Below, one piece after another: positions 1 through 10,923 of a stretch of DNA of 64,000 bases. Made by a program: the position numbers and the translations under genes. The notes beneath the pieces were generated by a model. That model ran no database searches, was not told the DNA's origin, and saw nothing but the letters and a program-made list of their open reading frames with translations. Source of the DNA: Dioscorea cayenensis subsp. rotundata (lineage: Eukaryota > Streptophyta > Magnoliopsida > Dioscoreales > Dioscoreaceae); contig NC_052472.1 in the NCBI RefSeq assembly GCF_009730915.1, forward strand, positions 558,001 through 622,000, read 5' to 3'. Position 1 is the stretch's first letter. Every line of letters starts with the position of its first letter.

Positions 1-1369
1 AAGAATATCTTGTAAAGGCCATATAGTTAAAAACCAAAAACCCAAAAAGGAAAGAAAATAAAACTGATGATGCATGAAACGACGGAAAGGTGAGAATGAT
101 GACGAGGGAATGAAGATTTGGGAAAGTATAAAAAAACAAAATTTAAACATAGGCACTTCCATGACCTACGACATTGATAAATTTTTCTGTTTGTGATATT
201 CCCTTAACCTTGAGATGATGATCAAAGCTTCAAGATTTAAATAAGCTTTAAAAAAAAGAAGCATATTTGTATAGATAATTGACCACTTTTAAGTTTCACA
301 GAGACTCTGTGCTTGCTTGATAGTTTTTATTGATATTACTATACAAAATTGTTCAAAAAAGTCATAATGATTATTAACAATTTTTATTTTATTTTTTCAA
401 ATCATAGCTACCTAGATCCCTATGATTTCTACTGCATAAACACTGACTAGCCTTCTTTACAATATTGCATATACTCCAGAAAGACAAAAAGTGTGTTCCT
501 GTATTAGTAATTGAAGAGAACTTCCTATGTAGACAGAGGAGAAGAAAAACAATAAAATCCTCGCAAAAACTTGTCATTTCAATTTAAACTGCTTTCATTA
601 AAATAAATTGATTGAGAAATTAAAATAAATGTATGGTATGATGATTGAAGACAAATTCAAGAAAATTATTTCTAGATAAGCTAAACATCTATGTAAAGTT
701 GAAGTTGCTACCATGTATTAGTGCGGTTTACTTGAGGAATTATCAAGGCTTAACTTGCTTAACAAAATCTACGGCTAGGGCAAATAGAAAAACACGTTTC
801 AAGTTGATATTCCTCTACTTGTATTACAATTGTTTTGGATATGCAAAGGCAAATAATAGGAGACTTAAAAACAAGACCATGCTAAAATGTGCCACTAAAA
901 TACAGCACTGATCACTAAACTTTTTAGGCTCGCCAACTCTATCCATAAATTCACCATTAAATTGCATTCCGACTATTGTTTCCACATTTGCTCAGTAAAC
1001 GTCTATTAGCAAATATTTTCAAGATGAACATTATAACCAAAAACATAACAACTGCATTATATATATATATAGTAATAACAGAATTAAATCAAGAGCATCA
1101 AAGCTGACCTTAAAAAGGGAGCTCCTAAAAGAAGAATTAAATCTACTGCACTGGGATAAAGATTTCAGCAAAAACCACCAAAAAATACGAATTTGAAAAC
1201 TAAAGTCAACATGTAACCACAGTTCACTTCGGCCACAAGGGATAACAAAGACATAATTAAGAGTTATATCAGTTTCCCTAAAAAGCAATTCAATGGAAAC
1301 CTAAATCAGATCCATTCAATGAAAACAATTAAACAAAACAAATAAAAAGGGGGATAAGAAGCAGCAAAC
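1..1369. other. AT-rich stretch left of the BSD exon; probably intron
   Basis: No coding exon is convincing on either strand. Because the BSD exon at 1370-1904 ends in a splice donor and reads leftwards, this DNA is most simply the first intron of that gene, with the remaining exons beyond the window edge. I looked on the minus strand for the BSD domain body and did not find it. Confidence 0.4.
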
Positions 1370-1904
1370 CATCGGATTCTTCATCATAGACAAACAATGG
1401 AAAATCCAGCCACGTCTCTGGATGCATTGATATATTCCTCGCGAACACCAGGACTTCGTCAGTGACCCCAATGGCACCGCCACCATCATCCTCCCCTTCC
1501 TCATCCTCCTCCTCTTCCGCACCGAACGGGAGGAACGTTGACGCGATCTTAGAGATCTCAGTGACCGTCTTGTTGCTGGACAGCTTGGAGATCCCGCTCC
1601 GAAACCTCCCACCAATCTCTGCGAAATCACTCCGGATCCCAGCAATCCGCGGCGATTCCACTGCCTCCAAGGGCTCCGATTCAACATGCTCGGCCGGATC
1701 TGGGCGGGGGTTCGACGTAGACGGGGGAGGAGCCAAGAACGAGGCAACACCCCAGAACTGGCGGCTAATGGTCTTGGTGAGCTCCGAGAAATCATCCTTA
1801 ACGCCACGAGTGGGGGATCCAGGATCCACGGGTCCCCGATCATCATCTAGGGTTTGACTGGTGCTCTGATGGGCATTCTTAGGGTTCAGCTTCGGCTTCA
1901 TCAT
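1370..1904 (-). CDS. BSD-domain protein, first exon (partial gene)
   Basis: This is a 5' exon of about 178 codons starting at ATG 1904 and ending at a donor GTTTGC (rc of 1364-1369) in phase 1. The N-terminal part has FSELTKTISRQFWGVASFLA, followed by a proline-rich stretch, then GIRSDFAEIGGRFRSGISKL and an acidic run of Glu/Asp. It ends with GVTDEVLVFARNISMHPETW, the segment that leads into the BSD domain in plant BSD proteins. The BSD fold itself would be in later exons, not seen here. BSD proteins (BTF2-like, synapse-associated, DOS2-like) are a poorly characterised family; a role in transcription or membrane traffic is not shown by this exon. The gene is head-to-head with the GTPase gene at 2418. 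Family assignment rests on recognition of the N-terminal pattern. Confidence 0.7.
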
Positions 1905-1917
1905 CGTCAGAAGCCAT
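1879..1917 (-). promoter_or_regulatory. Overlapping upstream ORF in the BSD leader
   Basis: An upstream ATG at 1917, followed by G (good context), opens a 12-codon frame rich in Asp and Glu that stops at 1879, downstream of the main ATG at 1904 and in another frame. If the transcript starts upstream of 1917, ribosomes using this ATG would bypass the main start. It could also be the remnant of the true start if there is an indel between the two. Confidence 0.35.
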
Positions 1918-2417
1918 GAGAGAGCTCGCGAAGGACCTTGAGAACCATGACATCGCGCTGTAGTTCTTCGTCCTCGATGGAGAAAAACGTCGATGTTGGG
2001 GCTTCAAACGAAGAAGCAAAGAAGAATTGCTCTTCAGGAACTGGTTTTTTTTCAAACTAACCCCTATCTTTTTTTATATTTATTGTAGCCCCCTCATGAT
2101 CATTTATTTATCAAAATCACCCCCAAAGGACAATATATATATATTATAAAGTTTGAATGGCTTCCTAAGATGACAAATTTAGGCTATTTAGCTACAGAAC
2201 ACAAAGGACACCATAATTATATTGTGAAAGAATTTTATAAGTTACACCCCTTGAAAACTCTGAATTTACTGTCACCTTTCTTTGATTTTGCAAATATACA
2301 CCTTGTAAAATGTAAAACTTTAAACGGGTTCCTAACCCGTTAACCCGGATCCGCTTGTTCATCCACAAAAGCTTCGATGTCACCAACCCGTTCTCAAACA
2401 CTCCAAAGCTCGAAGCT
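1905..2417. promoter_or_regulatory. Divergent (head-to-head) promoter region
   Basis: These 513 bp separate the start codons of the BSD gene (minus) and the EngB-type GTPase gene (plus), so they must hold both 5' leaders and promoters. The middle (about 2050-2330) is AT-rich with a short (AT)n tract near 2134-2147; the edges are GC-richer leaders. No TATA box stands out in either direction. Confidence 0.5.
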
Positions 2418-5400
2418 ATGCTTCTCCGCGCGCGCCTCTCGAACCCCCACCTTCTCTCCATCCCCTTCTCCTCCACCAAGCCCCGTTCTCCTCCTCCGCT
2501 CGCCGCCGCATCCTCCTCCCGTCGCCGGCCCCTATCCCTTTCCGCCACCCCGCCCCCGCCAGTGTCGGACGATCTCGTGCGCACGGCGCTGTTCGTGCCA
2601 CCGGGCATCGATCGTGCGGAGGTCACCCCTTCCATGGTGCTCCCAGGGTCTAACATCGTCATCGGGCCCTACGCTGGACACTCGCAGATCAAGCAGGTCG
2701 AGTTCGTCAAGAGCAGCGCCCGCGCCCGGGACTGCCCCAAAGACCACCGCCCTGAGTTCGCCATCCTCGGCCGCTCCAATGTCGGAAAGTCTTCTCTCAT
2801 TAACGCTCTCGTCCGTAAAAAGGACGTTGCTCTCACCTCCAAGACACCAGGTGTGTCCTTCATTGCTTTCCTCTTTTGTTGGTTTTCATATGGAATGGTT
2901 TCTATTTGGTGGATTTAATTGTTTGATTGATTCCTTGCAGGAAAGACTCAGCTCATTAATCATTTCTTAGTGAATAAGAGCTGGTACCTTGTGGATTTGC
3001 CAGGATATGGGTGAGACTCTTGTTTTTTCACTTGCGCGCTCTCTGTTTGTTAGTTTGCTTCAAAGGGACATTTTTCTATTGAATGGTGTAGGAGGGTTAG
3101 TTCCAGTGGGATGGACTTCTTCATGATAGTAAAGTCATGATTTTTTTCCATTTCATGAAGTATTTTGTTCCACTAGGATGGACTTCTTCATGATAATAAG
3201 GTCATGATTTTTTTCCATTTCATGAAGTATTTAGTTCCAGTGGGATGAACTTCTTCATGATAATAAAGTCATGATTTTTTTCCCATTTCATGAAGTATTT
3301 AGTTCCAGTGGGATGGACTTCTTCATGATAGTATAGTCATGATTTTTTTCCATTTCATGAAGTATTTTGTTCCACTGGGATGGACTTCTTCATGATAATA
3401 AAGTCATGGTTTTTTTCTATTTCATAAGTATTTATGCTTTGTAATCAACCAGAGTTTCATGATAGTCAAGCCATGAGTTTTTGATCACTTATTTCTTAGG
3501 TGTATATGAGATATTTTTCAAGCAGCAACCTAAACCAGGCTGCTAACCTGAATATTTTATTGTAAGTGGAACTTCAAATAGGAAGTAATCAGTGTGATGT
3601 GATGATCTTTTTATCTGTGAATGTAAATGTTTTTTGATTTCTTGTGTTTCTTCATTTTAACATGTTCAGTCTTAGGTTTTGATCAAAATGTTATTGTGCA
3701 CTATCTTCTAGCATAACCTAATTCTAGTGTTTGTTTATGTTGGATATGGCCCAACCCAAAAGCCCAAACTAAATACACCCAAACCTAGGACATGTGAGTG
3801 GTGTATTTTTTGCCCGTTCGATCTTCTCCCAACGGATTTATTTTTTTACCGTTGATCTTGTGAATGGGTTTTTTTTCCGTTAGATTTCCTTATAAAAATC
3901 ACCATGAGAAACCTAGCTTTACCACGAAATCATTTCTTCCTCTGTTACTTCCTATTTTCCATCTTGCAATTCTCGATCACTTCATCACGTTCTTTACCTC
4001 TTCCTGTTCATGTGTTTTCCCTTTTAGATCAATGAAAAAAAAACTTGAACTTGGTGGTGGGCCTGGTGGCACTTGCAAGCGTCTCTTCGCCGAACATGCT
4101 AGGCGGAGAGTATCTTTTTTGGCCATGAGTTAGTGTATTTTAGCATTGGAGTGAGGCCGTTCTCCCTGCACCAAGGGGGTCAACTCAGTGTTAGGGCAAT
4201 GCCATTGCACACATAATCCAAAGCGGGATTATTCTAACTTTCGTTACTATTTTTACTTGAAGTTTTATTGATTTATTTGCATGGTAATAGAGATTTAATT
4301 CCAACAGTTTAATAGTAATTTAATGGAAATGGCAGCTTCACCTAGTCATCAAAGTGATTCTTTTCATATGTCTAGGGGACTAAACCCGATGTTCATTTGG
4401 TAATGGGTCTTGAAGACAACTCATCCTTTTAAAGTGATCAAATAGTTCATGAAATTTTCCTCTGTTGTGATCACTTTCCATTTTCAAGAGCATACACTGT
4501 ACTGCTCGATTGTAACATTGGACTTTCTTTGCTATGAGACCATTGACTTGGAGGCCTTTAGCTACATCAACCTTCTTGACCATTTGAGAAATCCATATAA
4601 TGATTTCTTCTGAAGGATATGTTACATTTATGTTTACTCTTGATGTTATGGTTTGTTTGTCCAATCCCGTTCATGGGGAGGTCAAATCTAACTTCTCTCC
4701 AAGCAGCCTTTGGATCTGCTTAGGTGTGTAGAAATTGCCGCCCTTCAAATATTCAATGGAGTGATAATCCTTGTGAAGATTCTGACTTTAAATCTATGAC
4801 TTTGACCTCATTGGTTCGTTGTTCATCTGTTTTCTAGTCTTTACTTTAGTATGGTGCGGTGTTAATCAAGTTTTAAACCATTGCTTCAAAGTACAAATAT
4901 GAATATCTATTCTAGCTAATTGGTCTTTTTCCGTGTATTGTGTGCCTCTTTTTTTAATCCTTTCAAGTGTGATCAATATATGCCAGATTATATTGAAGAC
5001 TTTCTTCTTCTTCTTCTTCTTCCCTTTTTTGGTTTTTTTTTGCTTGATGTTTGATGTTTGATGACTTCATCAAAATTTTTTGACCTATTAGTTATTTTGA
5101 TTGCTTGATGATATATCCTTCATTCTATTTTAAGTTCAATAGTGATTGTTGCTTGTAGTTTTGCAAATGCTCCTGAATCAGCCCGGATGGATTGGTCATC
5201 ATTCACTAAAGGTTACTTTCTGAACCGGGGCACGTTGGTTGGCGTCCTATTACTCGTCGATGCGAGTAGTCCGCCTCAACAGATTGACCTTGATTGCGCG
5301 AATTGGCTGGGCAGAAACAATGTATGACTTTCTTTGTTTCCTATTTCTATTCTCATAAGTTTGTTCTATATTTCCGTATTGCCCTTCAATTTCTCTAACG

Positions 5401-5629
5401 ATCAATGTAAAAACTACAGATTGGAATGACATTTGTTTTTACAAAATGCGATAAAACAAAAGGCGGTAAAAAGACTCGTCCTGCTGAGAACATTGAGCAA
5501 TTCCAGGCGTTGATCAGGAAGCACTACCAGGAACCTCCGCCGTGGATCATGACAAGCAGTGTCACAGGCATGGGCCGCGCCGAGCTCCTCCTCCACATGT
5601 CTCAGCTAAGAAACTACTGGGACAACTAG
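2418..5629 (+). CDS. EngB/YsxC-type GTP-binding protein, organellar
   Basis: Four exons, 2418-2850, 2941-3010, 5159-5321 and 5420-5629, join in frame with GT-AG introns to give 291 residues. All five G motifs are intact: G1 GRSNVGKSS (about 118-126), a G2 threonine in TSKTPGKTQ, G3 DLPGYG (163-168), G4 TKCDK (230-234) and G5 TSSVTG (about 267-272). The family (bacterial EngB/YsxC; Arabidopsis EMB2001 type) assists assembly of the large ribosomal subunit. The first 60 or so residues are rich in Ser, Arg and Pro and poor in acids, as in a chloroplast or mitochondrial transit peptide. I chose ATG 2418 because the sequence after it looks like a transit peptide; an in-frame ATG at 2355 would add 21 residues. 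Intron 3 is 2.1 kb and holds tandem repeats and a solo LTR. Confidence 0.9.
3101..3437 (+). repeat. 67-bp tandem repeat, five copies, in GTPase intron 3
   Basis: Five head-to-tail units start at 3101, 3168, 3235, 3303 and 3370, with periods of 67, 67, 68 and 67 bp. Each begins TTCCANTRGGATGGACTTCT and ends TTTCATGAAGTATTT. Variants alternate (TATTTTG versus TATTTAG ends), so the array probably grew by duplication of two-unit blocks. Confidence 0.9.
3738..4306 (+). mobile_element. Solo LTR (569 bp) in GTPase intron 3
   Basis: The element begins TGTTGGATATGG and ends AATTCCAACA, so its ends are the inverted pair TGTTGGA/TCCAACA. It is flanked by an exact 5-bp target-site duplication GTTTA (3733-3737 and 4307-4311). 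A TATA-like TATAAAAA lies at 3891. No internal retrotransposon region is present, so it is best read as a solo LTR, probably Copia-like from its size and ends. Strand is taken from the TATA-like box. Confidence 0.85.
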
Positions 5630-6603
5630 CATTCAAACTCGAAAAATATCTCCGTGTGCTCTACGATTGTGCTAAAAGATAATCAACACAAGTTGTCGGC
5701 ATGCTTCATGATCATATCCATGCATCATTGACCTTCAAAACACAGACTTTGTCAATGTATGATCCACTTGTTTGCTATCACATTCAATCAACTTCTGGTA
5801 CATCATTTATACTGGTAGGCTCTAGCTACATTTAGAAGTTACAACCAGAAGATTTATTTATTTATTTATTAATCTTGTTTTTTTGTAAGATATCTGAAAA
5901 TAGTTCTATTGTACTCTCTTTATATCTGATGGATGTATAAAATTCTACGGTTGAGATTTTATATAAGGGCTTCTGTGTATCTGCCTTTTCATGAATATTA
6001 ATTGTGATTTAAGCTCCATCTTATCAATATTTGAGAATAGCATCTTATTGATTTTAAAAAAAAAAAAAAAATTGAGCGCTTATTAACTCACGCACGCATG
6101 TCTTTTTATAGGCGTGTTCGAGGTATTAACTCACGTAGAGATTAACTACTAACTACTGAATCTCTACATTAAAATGCATAACTAAAAAATCCACTTAACA
6201 ACCATACAGTTTACTTAACAATTATTTACAAGCACTCTATGGCTTCAATCTTTGTCATATACACTAGTATTGTTTATGTATGAATTACAGTAAACATAAA
6301 ATGGATAATCCCTTTGTGTTTCTTCTTTGAGGTTAAAACTTAAAACACACCAAGAAATAACAAGATTAAAAGCTATTGATATATATATATATATATACTA
6401 ACTTGATCCATATATATGAGATAATTAAAACTACTCATGGATAGGATTAAATCCATGATAAGTAATTTTATTTCTGCTATAAAGAATCAAACATATAATG
6501 ATACAAAGAACAAAAAAATTAAAAACAACCCTGAAAATGATATATATATATGATATCTTAATTAATTAAAAAGCTAGCAGCAAATTAAAGCTAATTAATT
6601 AAA
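5630..6603. other. Intergenic, 3' side of GTPase and VQ genes
   Basis: Both neighbouring genes end here (convergent). It holds the 3' UTRs, an A-run at 6056-6071 and short (AT)n tracts at about 6380-6396 and 6541-6549. No gene is seen. Confidence 0.5.
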
Positions 6604-7098
6604 TTAAAGAACATGAGTGCTGCTGCTGGTGCTGCTATGATCAAGAGCAGCAACAGTTCCAGGGCTGAAAAGAGGAGACAAACACCACCCTGAATAAAAC
6701 GTCGGCGATAAGAACCCCACCGGACCACCACCACCGTTCACCGCCGAAGTCTTCAACTCTTGAAAACAACCAACATCATTGAATTCCGGTGTAAGTGAAC
6801 GAGGAACCAAAGGCAAAGCAGGCGGTGGTGCCGCCGTCTCTTTCAGAGGTCTGGCCGGAGCTTGTGGTGCTGATGATGTTGCTCCAGTGAGTCTTTGAAC
6901 AAGTTGCCTGAAACCTCTTGGCTCCACACGATAAACTCTTGCCGGTGCTGGCTCCGGTCGTCTCCATGGCTTTGAAGGTGGCTTCCTGACTGTGTGTATT
7001 GCCGCCAGTGAGTACGCCGGCGGTGGCGCCGCCGCTTGAGTTGGTGGTGGTGGTGTTGTTAGTTGGAATAGTGGAGGAGTTGTGAAAGACTTGTCCAT
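6604..7098 (-). CDS. VQ-motif protein
   Basis: Single exon of 164 codons from ATG 7098. The diagnostic VQ motif FRQLVQRLTG lies at about residues 63-72 and fits FxxxVQxLTG. VQ proteins are plant nuclear cofactors that bind WRKY transcription factors through this motif and are often MAP-kinase targets. The rest is low-complexity, with Pro-rich segments before the motif, and a C-terminal part with LSP and FSP Ser-Pro sites that could be phosphorylated, as in the VQ4/VQ11-like group. Plant VQ genes are usually intronless and short, as here. The leader contains a (CAA)n run just upstream. The upstream W-boxes are consistent with WRKY control. Confidence 0.88.
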   Translation of the reverse strand: MDKSFTTPPLFQLTTPPPPTQAAAPPPAYSLAAIHTVRKPPSKPWRRPEPAPARVYRVEPRGFRQLVQRLTGATSSAPQAPARPLKETAAPPPALPLVPRSLTPEFNDVGCFQELKTSAVNGGGGPVGFLSPTFYSGWCLSPLFSPGTVAALDHSSTSSSTHVL

Positions 7099-7214
7099 TG
7101 TTTGCAAGCTTGTGTTGTTGTTGTTGTTGTTGTTGTGTTACTAACTTACTACTACTAGTCTTTTGTTATATTTTCTTTAGTTTTTCTCTTTTTTGAAATC
7201 GTTTGTGGGGGGGT

Positions 7215-7300
7215 TTTATAGAAGTATTGTAAGTCAACTTGGCGGCTAAGATGGTAACACGTGGCACTTTTGGGTCAAATTTAGTGGGCTGTGTTGACGT
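7215..7300 (-). promoter_or_regulatory. VQ gene promoter elements
   Basis: On the minus strand a TATAAA box (7215-7220) sits about 117 bp upstream of the ATG. Further upstream are a W-box TTGACT (rc of 7232-7237), a G-box CACGTG (7258-7263) and a second W-box TTGACC (rc of 7273-7278). A TGACG element lies near 7293. These are motif matches only; the cluster suits a stress-responsive gene. Confidence 0.5.
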
Positions 7301-7431
7301 GGAGCAGACTTGCTTTCTCATTGGTTGTTAGTAACAACACGAACTTTCCCTCTAATTTTTGAGGTGTTTGAGTTTGGGATTATAACAATTAACCTTTATA
7401 CCTTATATATATATATATATATATGATGATG

Positions 7432-7549
7432 ATAATCATGTATCATAAGGCAAGAGGTTGTTTATACTGTTTTGGAGGTTTATTTCGAGTTAGTTTTGAA
7501 ACTAACATGTTATGTATATAATCATGTATCATAAGGCAAGAGGTTGTTT
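7432..7549 (+). repeat. Short direct repeat, 86-bp spacing
   Basis: About 31 bp starting ATAATCATGTATCATAAGGC occurs at 7432 and again at 7518 with no visible change, suggesting a recent local duplication upstream of the VQ gene. Confidence 0.8.
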
Positions 7550-7960
7550 GTACATCTTTAATATTTTATCTAATTTTTTTATATATAATTATCCGGAATA
7601 GTCCAAATGATAAAAGCTTGAGTCATTTAAATAAATGGTTTTAACTTTTAATAGAAAAAAACACATGCTGAGGAAAGATTTACCCTCTCTTGTAGAGTTG
7701 TTAAATGATTTAGAAACTTGACTTCTATAAAATAGATAGGTCAAACAAAATAAAATTATCAAATATATTTTATAAAGTAAAAAAAATAAATAAGGTTTTT
7801 TTAAAAAATTTTTCTATCTTTTATTTTTAAAAAAACAGTATTTTGTAAACATTTGAAAGTTTTTATTTTGTGTCATTAATTGAGTAATCTAATGTTTTTC
7901 GCTGGGGTTATAGTCTATTTAAATAAAAAATTTATTTTATGAAATCCCCTTTTCTCCTAG

Positions 7961-8036
7961 CATCTATTTTTATGAAAAAAACATGATTAAATATATAACA
8001 TCTATTTTTATGAAAAAAACATGATTATATATATAT
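7961..8036 (+). repeat. 38-bp tandem duplication
   Basis: The unit CATCTATTTTTATGAAAAAA plus AT-rich tail begins at 7961 and repeats at 7999. Confidence 0.8.
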
Positions 8037-8049
8037 AATGCTAATGTTG

Positions 8050-8327
8050 TACTCCTTTTATTTTGAAATATAAGTCGAATAATATCTTGCATAAGAATTT
8101 AAGATAATATTATTTTTAAAAAAAATTTAGAATAAAAATGAACCAAATAACTACACTACCCCTTTCTTGGAATCATACCTCTTTTATCATTTATATAACT
8201 TAAAAAATTAAAAAGGATAAAATTGGAAAAAAAAAACAAATAAATATTATTTTGATATTATAAAACAACAACTAATTTGAAATTTTTTTCTTCTCAAAAC
8301 AATTAGTATTTGAGAATTGAGGGAATA
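8050..8327. mobile_element. Stowaway-like MITE (decayed)
   Basis: The left end TACTCCTTTTATTTTGAAAT and the reverse complement of the right end TATTCCCTCAATTCTCAAAT are similar, as in Stowaway (Tc1/mariner) MITEs whose ends resemble CTCCCTCCGT. TA dinucleotides sit at both edges, matching their usual target. The interior is AT-rich and non-coding. The ends have diverged, so the call is tentative. Confidence 0.5.
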
Positions 8328-10565
8328 AAATGTAAAGAAGATTTTATACATAAAGGAGATGGTCAAAGAAGTCATTTACTTACATATAATGTACTTCAAA
8401 TTAAAATATAAAAAATTTCTCTAAATATTTCCAAATAAAATAAATTAAAAACAATCTGTTACAAAGTATTTTAAGTTTTTTTTATGACAAAGTTTGGAAT
8501 AAAAAAGCAGCCAATAAAATAAAAATATTTAGAAGGTTCCTTCAAAGCACCAATTAAATAATATGTGACTTCCATGTTTTTAGGCAGTGATTAGAACAAG
8601 AACTCAAATTATTCTAATGAATAAAAGCATGTGATTGATTGCTAGATAGATAACCTAATCTTCATATTAATAAGTGTGATTAATGTCCTCATCTAAAGAT
8701 CTAAAACTGACTTTCAACAAAATAATAAATATATATATGATATATTTTGTATTTATCACCGCAAATTCATCTAGATACGTTGATTTTTTTGACCAAGATT
8801 TTATTAATTTAAGAGCATAAAACAAATTTACTAATGGATATGATCATGCCAATGAAAGCTTCATAACTATGTTTTTCATAAGTTTATTCTGACTTTTATT
8901 TTTTATTTTTTTAGGGTTCGCTTAATACGTGATAATTTGAAATACAACACATTATAAAAGTTTTTGTCACGCGTTTTACAAATAAAATAAGCGTATAGTA
9001 TGAAAAAGTAATTAAGTACAACATAATTTTATAAATTTTTTATACCCGAAGATTATGGTATAAAAATTTTGTCAAGTTCTAACACAACCAAAAGACAAAA
9101 CTATCCTTGGTTAAAATAAAATAAAAAATTATTAAGATTACCATCAACATATATGATCTTAACAAAACTTAATAAAAATTTTATGTTGTTCATTAACATC
9201 AACCATAAAATAGTACAAGTATTATTGCTATAATTCAACCAATTATTTTGTATTGTATTATATATGCGGGACCTCACTGCATGCAAGGGGTCTTTTGGTG
9301 CCAATTTGTTTTATTATAACTTTATGCTTATGATTTGTAATTTGTATTTCTTAATGCCTCTCTAGCTTTAGTTTATCACTTTATATACGTGCTTTATCAA
9401 CAACTTAGTTTTATCCACTTTTATCAAATTAATAATAATAATTTTCTATGTACTCCTCTAATTCAAAATATGTACATACATATATATAGACAAAGAAATC
9501 AATGTACAAAACGGATGATTAAACATGCTAGTCATAGTGATAAGACATGCATTTGAGTAGAGGATTAAATAATTCTATGGATGACAATACTGACCATAGA
9601 CTGAACAATCAAACTTTGACATTTATCAACAATCAATATCATACATATTTTTTTTTCCTATAAATGTGAATATAAATTCAATAATTGATTTCATGCTCAT
9701 CAAACACATCCCAAATTAAGAAAAAAAAAAAAAAAAGCTTCCATTTTTGTCTAATTCCACGTCTTCTCTGGAAGATAATTGATTCTTTGTCCAAGAGATT
9801 AGAGTCTAAATAGTTAAAAATAAATTTGACAAAAACTCTCAAACTCTTACCACTATTTATTTATTAAAAAAATAGTTAATTGGAAAGAAATTTATTAAGA
9901 ATTTATGTTTTGTAGATAAATTATAACTTCCCATCAAATATTCCAACAAATTTGGTGTTGTATTTTTGAAAAAATTAACAACATCTTGAATTACAGACTT
10001 GTACAAAAAATGAATTTGTTAGAAAACTTTGTCTCAACAATTAAATTAGGTCTTTATTTTCTAGATTCACAGTCATTGATTTTGACAAAAACACAACACT
10101 AGTGATTGTTTCATAAATGTCCCTACTCTCATTGAATAACTCACTATTTGGTGATTATTTTCTGGATGTCTCTAGTACCTCATGGTCATGATTTACTGAT
10201 TCACAGAATTTCCAATTCAATTGAACAATCAAATCAATTCCATAACCACTTCTCCAGCCAAATTATATCAATGTAGAATAAGCAATCAAGCTCATAAGTC
10301 TCAATTTATCATCAGATGGTTCAGATCATTCAGTAAATCAAACAAACATTAACCAAACAACAGGAAATCACCAACTGAAATTAACAAGCTCTCAGAGCTA
10401 TAGACCCAATTAAACTGAATTAAAAATATAGTAAAATAATGGGAATAACTTCCCTCATGCTAAGATCACCGGAGAAGATCGCCCGAGAAACCAGTCAGAC
10501 TTAAGAGCTCTCTTCCTTCTTCTATGATCACTGACCTTTATGATCTTTTTTTTTTTTATATCCCT
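8328..10565. other. AT-rich intergenic DNA
   Basis: No open frame or RNA gene can be supported. Many A/T homopolymers; a stretch near 10200-10500 is less AT-rich but I do not recognise it. Confidence 0.4.
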
Positions 10566-10730
10566 TTCTGCCTCGTGATTAGCTCTCCTAATCATATCTC
10601 AATGAGTCGTAACATATCCTTCTGCCTCGGGATCATCTCTCGTTATCATATCTCCATGAGTCATAACACTCAGGTCTTCTAATTTATATTTTTATTAGAT
10701 CTCACATTTATATTTTTATTAGATCTCACA
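10566..10730 (+). repeat. Two small tandem duplications downstream of the LCAT-like gene
   Basis: A unit of about 54 bp beginning TTCTGCCTCG occurs twice (10566 and 10620, diverged). It is followed by a 24-bp unit, TTTATATTTTTATTAGATCT plus CACA, occurring twice at 10683 and 10707. Confidence 0.65.
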
Positions 10731-10769
10731 TTTACATTGAGGGCCCTAAACTTTGGTTATATTTCTTTC

Positions 10770-10795
10770 TTTTAATAAAGTTGTGATTTATCCAC
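10770..10795 (+). mobile_element. Degenerate LINE 3'-end motif
   Basis: The string TGTGATTTATCCACTTTAAT resembles the 3' end of the LINE family in this window (consensus GTGGTTTATCCACTTT). Upstream coding sequence is absent, so this would be a very short truncated copy. Confidence 0.35.
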
Positions 10796-10923
10796 TTTAA
10801 TTTTATAACAGTAATAAATAAATAAATTATAACTTAATAACACATTGCGCAAATAAATAATTACCTGCTTGTTAAACATTTGCCAATAATTCAGGAAATC
10901 AACAACATCAGAAACTCCATCAA

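Noticed and set aside
1316-1857. Long open frames in other frames opposite and alongside the BSD exon (for example 1462-1857 plus, 1316-1846 minus)
   Set aside because: They owe their length to the GC-rich exon; only the frame starting at 1904 shows a recognisable family pattern.
2192-2970. Five frames overlapping GTPase exon 1
   Set aside because: Arg/Pro-rich shadows of the GC-rich transit-peptide coding region; no motif.
4380-4664. 94-codon minus-strand frame in GTPase intron 3
   Set aside because: It has a protein-like composition, but no family recognised, no partner exon and no start context. It could be a gene or transposon scrap; not enough to annotate.
9101-9304. 67-codon frame in the intergenic region
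   Set aside because: Asn/Leu/Ile-rich translation of AT-rich DNA.
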